NCBI GenBank assembly: GCA_965214115.1
Contig: CBDCAU010000006.1
Location: 115,577-179,576, forward strand
Source of the DNA: Owenweeksia sp965214115
GTDB lineage: Bacteria; Bacteroidota; Bacteroidia; Flavobacteriales; Schleiferiaceae
Reading direction: 5' to 3'
DNA: 64,000 bases
In this document: positions 59,342 through 64,000 of the stretch, in pieces
Position numbering within the stretch: the stretch's first letter is position 1
How the letters are laid out: each line of letters starts with the position of its first letter
Notes under the pieces: generated by a model
The model's input: only the letters and a program-made list of their open reading frames with translations
Database searches by the model: none
Told to the model about the DNA's origin: nothing
Program-made: the position numbers and the translations under genes

Positions 59342-59986
59342 ATGAGAGAAGACCTGCCCCGCCACCTCGGCCAGCGCCAAAAGCTGGTAAAAACGTTGAT
59401 AACCAAAGGAATCCGCCAGCCCGAAGTGCTGCGCGCCATCGGCCAAATCCCGCGCCATTGGTTCATCGATTCTTCGTTTGAAGATTTTGCCTACCAAGAC
59501 AAACCCTTCCCCATCGCCAGCGGGCAGACCATTTCGCAGCCGTTCACCGTGGCTTTCCAGACGGAACTTTTGCAAGTGGAACAAAATCAGAAGATTTTAG
59601 AAATCGGCACGGGCAGCGGCTACCAAGCGGCGGTGCTGCATTTGATGGGCGCCAAAGTATTTTCCATCGAACGGCAGAAGGAACTTTTCGACATCACCCG
59701 CACTAAAATGAAGGAGTTAAACTATTCCTTCACAATGAAATACGGGGACGGTTTTGCGGGCTTGCCCAGCTTTGCGCCCTTTGACCGGATCATCGTGACG
59801 GCTGGCGCGCCGCACGTTCCAGAAGCGTTGGTAGAGCAATTGAAAAAGGGCGGGCGGATGGTAATTCCCGTAGGAGAAAACAGCCAAAAAATGATTTTGG
59901 TGACCAAAAACTCGGAGGGGAAAACTCAAAAAGAAGAACACGGAGAGTTTCGTTTTGTGCCGATGCTGGGGGAGAAGAATGTATAA
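59342..59986 (+). CDS. pcm: Protein-L-isoaspartate O-methyltransferase
   Basis: 214 residues from ATG 59342 (MREDLPRHLGQRQKLVKTLI); upstream in-frame codons are not conserved. Signatures: FEDFAYQDKPFPIASGQTIS, QPFTVAFQTELLQVEQNQKI, ILEIGTGSGYQAAVLHLMGA (SAM motif I) and FDRIIVTAGAPHVPEALVEQ. It repairs damaged asparaginyl/aspartyl residues in proteins. 136 nt after panB. Confidence 0.93.
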   Translation: MREDLPRHLGQRQKLVKTLITKGIRQPEVLRAIGQIPRHWFIDSSFEDFAYQDKPFPIASGQTISQPFTVAFQTELLQVEQNQKILEIGTGSGYQAAVLHLMGAKVFSIERQKELFDITRTKMKELNYSFTMKYGDGFAGLPSFAPFDRIIVTAGAPHVPEALVEQLKKGGRMVIPVGENSQKMILVTKNSEGKTQKEEHGEFRFVPMLGEKNV

Positions 59987-59988
59987 CC

Positions 59989-60032
59989 GTAAAATCGCAC
60001 GGCCGTGCAATTCAACCGCCGTGCGATTATAC
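59989..60032. repeat. TCGCACGGCCGTGCGA palindrome, second locus
   Basis: CGTAAAATCGCACGGCCGTG and then CGCCGTGCGATTATACGG, giving a long hairpin with 16-bp outer arms. It lies between the convergent pcm and T9SS genes, so it may also serve as a terminator for both. Confidence 0.75.
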
Positions 60033-60062
60033 GGCATTAATTTTTCAATTTGTAAATCAAAT

Positions 60063-62006
60063 TCACCGCAAGATTTTCACCCAGCCCTGTTTCGTCCCGC
60101 CCTGTCCCACCCCTTGGGGCTGGTAGTATTCCAAGCGATAGACGTAAATGCCAAGCGGGATTTTGCGGCCTTCCCGGTCGCGGCCGTCCCAGTCATTTTT
60201 ATAGGGGGCGGCTTTGTAAATCACTTCTCCCCAACGGTTGAACACGTGCAGCGTGTTTTCCTGCGGCAGATTGCCAATTTCCCAGCGGTCGTTCAATCCG
60301 TCGCCGTTCGGTGAAAACGCGTTTGGGATATAGATTTCCGGCGCCTCGCAGGGGTCTTGCCCAATGCTGATTTCTTGAAAGACCGTGTCGCATTCCGTGT
60401 GGACGGTGAGTGAGATTTCCCCCGGTTCAAAGACCGTGGTCTGGCGCTCAGTGTCGCCGTTGCTCCATTCATAGATAGCGCCCGCCCATTCAGTAGCGGC
60501 CAGTCGCAGTTCTTCGCCGCGGCAGATGAGCGTGTCATTGGGCAGCCCCGTTTGGTAGGGCGGGATTTCCGTTACGCGCGTTTCAAAGACTTTCGGGCCG
60601 CAGTAGGTCGCCGCCGTCAGGGTGTAAGTGCCAGGTTGGTCGATGGTGATGGCACGCCCCGTTTCGCCCGTGTTCCACTGCCAGCTTTGCACCAGCGAAT
60701 CTTCTTGCGCGGAAAGCGTGACCGTTTGCCCCGCGCACAAGAAAGTATCTACGGGCAGCTTAGGGTCGTAGCCCTGCCAGTAGTCCACTTTTATGGTGTC
60801 GCGCTGCGCCCAGCGGCCGTTGTAGGCCACCTCTACCCAGTAGGTGCCGGGGCCGCTGATGGTGATAGTACTATCTATATCGCCCGTGCTCCAGCGGAAC
60901 GTCTTTTCCACGTCCAGTTTGAAGGTGTTGGTGTGGTTGGCGTGGAGTTGGATTACGTTGCCAGCGCATAGCAACGTGTCTTTGCCGAGGTTTATCGAGA
61001 AGAGGGTGTCGGTGGATTTGTAGAGATAGATGGCGTCGAAGAAGTATTGATTCATGATGAGTTCTACAGAAGCACCATCATTGGTATCAGGCGGAGTCTT
61101 TAAAAAGACTTTCTTAAGAATGGTATGAAGGTTAACGGTCGTATCTAAAGTAACATTGGAGTTTTCGAAATTGCCCAAAGTCAGGAATTGCTCACCCCCT
61201 TGAGCTATAAATGATCCTTTAACTAATGACCATTCTTGCCAGTTCTTTTTATCATTATAGATACTATCTTGAGCTTTCACTTGGGGAACCAAATTTTGTA
61301 TTATGAAATCTTCCCTCATAACGGTATCTTGACTGAGATAGCCCCCAATATCGGCAATAGCGAAAGGGGTGTGAACATACCGAATTACATTAAATTCCAA
61401 AGTATAATCAACTCCGCTTACCAATGGCTGCTTTAATTGGGTTTCTAAAAAGTTTCGTCTCATATGAGCATTAGATGCTATTAAGCCAACCTTTTGAGAG
61501 GGAACTATATTGGTACCTGAATAATATATATGTTTCAGGTTAGCCGGAAGAGGAATACAGCACGGATCATAGTAATAATAGTGAAAGGGTTGAGAATAAT
61601 AATTATCCAAAACAATAAGACCAGCATATCCTTCGCCCTCTGCTGGTGCGGGAAAATAGCGTGAAGCCATTCTATTACAGCTATTGTTGAGAATGCATAA
61701 AGGCACTTTCAAAATAGTATCGACAGCGGAAACCGCGTCACAATTTTCGTGGCGTGCTGTATAGGAATAGACTTGACCCGGATAAGCCGGAAACCCTATC
61801 TCTGGTGCAGTAAACCAACTTGTAAAAACATCGGAATAATCACCTTTATCCATAGTGACGCTATTTTCAAAATAGTCCCTTTTAACGCAACTATCGATTT
61901 GAGAAAAGTCGTAGTTTAAAACAAGGTTTTGAGCGCAAAGATTATTTGCGCTCAAAACCATTGACCACATAACCAATGTGATGGCTAATTTCAAGAAGGA
62001 AAACAT
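60063..62006 (-). CDS. Secreted protein with type B (CHU_C) T9SS sorting domain
   Basis: 647 residues. Signal peptide (to about 26, NNLCAQ). The first ~330 residues are a jelly-roll-like domain similar to those before gliding-motility domains (NYDFSQIDSC start; FYYYDPCCIPLPAN); then three repeats of the type WSTGDIDSTITISGPGTYWV, WNTGETGRAITIDQPGTYTL and WSNGDTERQTTVFEPGEISL (Ig-like/PKD-like adhesive modules); the C-terminal domain IYIPNAFSPNGDGLNDRWEI ... YRLEYYQPQG is the gliding-motility-associated sorting domain. Surface or secreted protein. Confidence 0.9.
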   Translation of the reverse strand: MFSFLKLAITLVMWSMVLSANNLCAQNLVLNYDFSQIDSCVKRDYFENSVTMDKGDYSDVFTSWFTAPEIGFPAYPGQVYSYTARHENCDAVSAVDTILKVPLCILNNSCNRMASRYFPAPAEGEGYAGLIVLDNYYSQPFHYYYYDPCCIPLPANLKHIYYSGTNIVPSQKVGLIASNAHMRRNFLETQLKQPLVSGVDYTLEFNVIRYVHTPFAIADIGGYLSQDTVMREDFIIQNLVPQVKAQDSIYNDKKNWQEWSLVKGSFIAQGGEQFLTLGNFENSNVTLDTTVNLHTILKKVFLKTPPDTNDGASVELIMNQYFFDAIYLYKSTDTLFSINLGKDTLLCAGNVIQLHANHTNTFKLDVEKTFRWSTGDIDSTITISGPGTYWVEVAYNGRWAQRDTIKVDYWQGYDPKLPVDTFLCAGQTVTLSAQEDSLVQSWQWNTGETGRAITIDQPGTYTLTAATYCGPKVFETRVTEIPPYQTGLPNDTLICRGEELRLAATEWAGAIYEWSNGDTERQTTVFEPGEISLTVHTECDTVFQEISIGQDPCEAPEIYIPNAFSPNGDGLNDRWEIGNLPQENTLHVFNRWGEVIYKAAPYKNDWDGRDREGRKIPLGIYVYRLEYYQPQGVGQGGTKQGWVKILR

Positions 62007-62017
62007 TTAGAGAAAAC

Positions 62018-64000
62018 TTACTGAACCAAGAGCTTAGCCGAATGATTGCCACTTCGGATTATGTAAACCCCAGAAGGTAGGCTTGAAACATCAAATTCAG
62101 CTGATTTATTCTCAAAATTTTGGGAATCAAGAAGACGGCCATTTACGTTGAATAATTCAACTGGATTATTTTGTTCGGCAGCCATCTTAATCATAATGGA
62201 AACCTTACTATTTGCGGGATTAGGATAAATCGAAAAGTCTAAGTCCTTGTCTGTGGATTCATTTTGTGCAAACGCTTCATTCTCAACTATTGCACTTTTA
62301 TTAGAGGGAATGTTGCAGTTATTTACAGGATTATTTGGTCCTACAAATATGTTAGAGACAGAATTATAGATGCAAGGATTACAAGTTGTAGACGATATGG
62401 GCGGATTAGCATTGCAGGAAGATGAAGGGCTCATTCGCCAAATCGCACTATTTCCAGGAAACAAGGTTCCAGCTATTCCGGCGCCATACGGAAATGAAGG
62501 TGTGCCATACAAATATTCCCAACAGTTGTCCGTAGCTTCCGAAGTGCTGCCTTGATTTGTTATAGTGGCTGAATTAAAATAAAACCCGTGGTAACTGTTT
62601 TTAAATTCGTTGCAGGTAAACTGGGTACCCGCATTACTACCAAATACATCAAATCCCCTGTTTACGTTATCAAATCGGTTTGCTTTTACGGTAGCATTGG
62701 GTGTCGCATCCCACCTAACGCCATTATACAAATTACTCCCATTTGGGGTGTAAAATACTTGGTTTACAAAGCCATTATTGGCAAAGGTCATCCCGCTGCA
62801 GTTGTCCACCTCCACCATCACGGCGGCACCGGTGTTCTCGCTGTAGTTGCTGTGGTAAATCAGTTTACCGTTGGCGCTGGAGGGCAAATCGCGCAATTCC
62901 ACGTCCACATTATAGAAGGTGTTGTCCACAATGCGGCAATAGGTATTGTTATTCCCACCGTCATAGTGCATCCGCTTGTTTTCAAAAGTGTTTCCTAAAA
63001 TCTGCGAACCCGCTTGGCTGTAAGCCGAGCCGGAAGCCACGTTGACAAAGGTGGGATGGAAAATTTCAAAGCGCGTATCTATGCAGGAGTTTCGGTCGAA
63101 GTAGGTAGCCGAGTTCGTTAAATAAACATCCACGTTGTTGAACGTATTGGCTTCGTTGGCGGCCCCGCCCACGATAAGGCGCGAATTATCGTAGGCGCAA
63201 ATGCCGCCGCTGATGTTTTTGAATTCATTTTTGCGCACAAATAGTTGCGAGTTTTTCGCTTTAAGTCGTATGTGGTCAAGATTGTAAGTGTTTTGGAAAA
63301 CATTGGTTAAATTTTTTTTGTGACCGATGTGCAACTTCGCACAATTATCGGTCAAAACCTGAATCAACGGACTGATACAAGTTCCGGAGGCCGTAGTAAG
63401 TGCCAAAACATCGACCCAGCTCTTGGTTGGATCATAGCAATAGGTTTCGGGATCAACGGTATAGTCAAAAGTACATCCGTCAAAATGGGCACGGGAGTTC
63501 CCATTGTAAGGGCCAGTACTCTGATAATCTTTGAGGTACACTGAAATGATATTGTCTCGAAACGTGGATTTCTTCAACTGGATTTCCGATTGGTCATCGC
63601 CGAAAACACCGCGCAGGGCGCCTTGGAGCGTGCTGCTGTTACTAAAATTCAACAGACTTGAAGTATGCGTCATATAAATTCCGTCCCAGCGGCAATCGCA
63701 ATAGGGTTGGAAATCACTGTTTGAGACAAAAAGAAACACATTGGCATTGGGCTGGAGCTGGGCGTCAGGACCCAAGTGAAAATCGCTTGTGTACCAATTT
63801 AAGGAAGTGGAAGTAGTGGTGAACTTGACTACCCCGAAGGCAATAATGTTTTCCGAACTCAAACTGTTAGTGCCTAAATCTGCCTCGGTAATGGTTTCAT
63901 CAATCCAAAGACGGTCATATTGCTGACTTGGATTACAACACTCGGCTATCTTGCCTTCGATGAAGCATTCATATTGCACACCCTCGTATTCATAAGTGAG
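62018..64000 (-). CDS. Secreted beta-helix protein with T9SS type A sorting domain (N-terminus outside window)
   Basis: At least 661 residues, open through the window end; the start must lie beyond 64000 (the frame has no signal peptide, and a GTG at 63979 is internal). Many short asparagine-rich turns (FRDNIISVYLKDYQSTGPYN, LFVRKNEFKNISGGICAYDN, KANRFDNVNRGFDVFGSNAG) indicate a right-handed parallel beta-helix, like the middle part of the M43 protein at 1.9 kb. C-terminal type A sorting domain from SIYPNPANSKVSIMIK to SAKLLVQ. It ends 11 nt before the type B gene; probably one transcript. Confidence 0.88.
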   Translation of the reverse strand, partial: LTYEYEGVQYECFIEGKIAECCNPSQQYDRLWIDETITEADLGTNSLSSENIIAFGVVKFTTTSTSLNWYTSDFHLGPDAQLQPNANVFLFVSNSDFQPYCDCRWDGIYMTHTSSLLNFSNSSTLQGALRGVFGDDQSEIQLKKSTFRDNIISVYLKDYQSTGPYNGNSRAHFDGCTFDYTVDPETYCYDPTKSWVDVLALTTASGTCISPLIQVLTDNCAKLHIGHKKNLTNVFQNTYNLDHIRLKAKNSQLFVRKNEFKNISGGICAYDNSRLIVGGAANEANTFNNVDVYLTNSATYFDRNSCIDTRFEIFHPTFVNVASGSAYSQAGSQILGNTFENKRMHYDGGNNNTYCRIVDNTFYNVDVELRDLPSSANGKLIYHSNYSENTGAAVMVEVDNCSGMTFANNGFVNQVFYTPNGSNLYNGVRWDATPNATVKANRFDNVNRGFDVFGSNAGTQFTCNEFKNSYHGFYFNSATITNQGSTSEATDNCWEYLYGTPSFPYGAGIAGTLFPGNSAIWRMSPSSSCNANPPISSTTCNPCIYNSVSNIFVGPNNPVNNCNIPSNKSAIVENEAFAQNESTDKDLDFSIYPNPANSKVSIMIKMAAEQNNPVELFNVNGRLLDSQNFENKSAEFDVSSLPSGVYIIRSGNHSAKLLVQ

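Overview
The window looks like chromosomal DNA of a free-living member of the Bacteroidota, perhaps a saprospirian or chitinophagalean lineage (the finer placement is a guess). Evidence: secreted proteins with type IX secretion (T9SS) C-terminal sorting domains of both type A and type B (gliding-motility CHU_C-like); Bacteroidota promoters of the form TTG-N19/20-TAnnTTTG; A-rich start regions instead of strong Shine-Dalgarno sites; the conserved blocks parA-parB-DUF5683-dapB-lepB-wbqC and LeuDH-nusB-DUF1573-yajC-ybbR-coaE-nnrD; DUF4249, DUF3276 and GWxTD families.

Layout. 1-1.8 kb: 5' part of a TonB-dependent receptor, divergent from menE. 1.9-11.5 kb: a tandem array of secreted T9SS proteins, in which an M43-peptidase/beta-helix gene is followed by three ~490-aa paralogues alternating with signal-less C-terminal fragments of the large protein. 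11.6-22 kb: glutamate-synthase-like FMN protein, bile-acid symporter family protein, PlsC acyltransferase, zinc-protease lipoprotein, propeller lipoprotein, ECF sigma factor with a membrane partner, DUF2442, acyl-CoA carboxylase beta subunit, SH3 protein. 22-27.8 kb: the parA-to-wbqC operon (leftward). 28-41.8 kb: FMN reductase, PUR-domain protein, ABC exporter, then the rightward LeuDH-to-nnrD cluster, a glycosyltransferase-like membrane protein, Sua5/YrdC and dTMP kinase. 41.9-50 kb: transaldolase, a TPR sensor kinase, SRP RNA, a HEFGH protein, and GWxTD / LpxL-like / GT2 envelope genes. 50-54.7 kb: an accessory patch with tRNA-Ser(UGA), a GIY-YIG nuclease flanked by a 51-bp direct repeat of the tRNA 3' half, a single-chain type IIG restriction-modification enzyme, and a VapBC pair with an orphan second antitoxin. 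55-60 kb: dnaK, DUF4249 lipoprotein, panB, pcm. 60-64 kb: two leftward T9SS proteins.

Two themes cut across the window. First, many otherwise intact conserved genes are broken by single-base indels, mostly one extra base and mostly in A/T homopolymers: the M43 gene, propeller lipoprotein, wbqC, lepB (two), dapB, the sensor kinase (three) and the GT39-like gene. Because the products are conserved and the intended frame can be read straight through, consensus error of the assembly is the simplest explanation; fragments are listed separately with the reconstructed span in the text. Second, the spacers carry an unusually rich set of short dispersed elements: at least five palindrome families, period-7 arrays and a 41-bp direct-repeat array. 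Two such sequences sit in frame inside coding regions (nnrD and the propeller gene).

The most interesting candidate for a little-described system is the tRNA-Ser / GIY-YIG unit at 50.05-50.57 kb: a ~430-bp segment carrying a single nuclease gene with its own terminator, bounded by a perfect repeat that starts in the anticodon loop, so that the tRNA gene stays complete after insertion.
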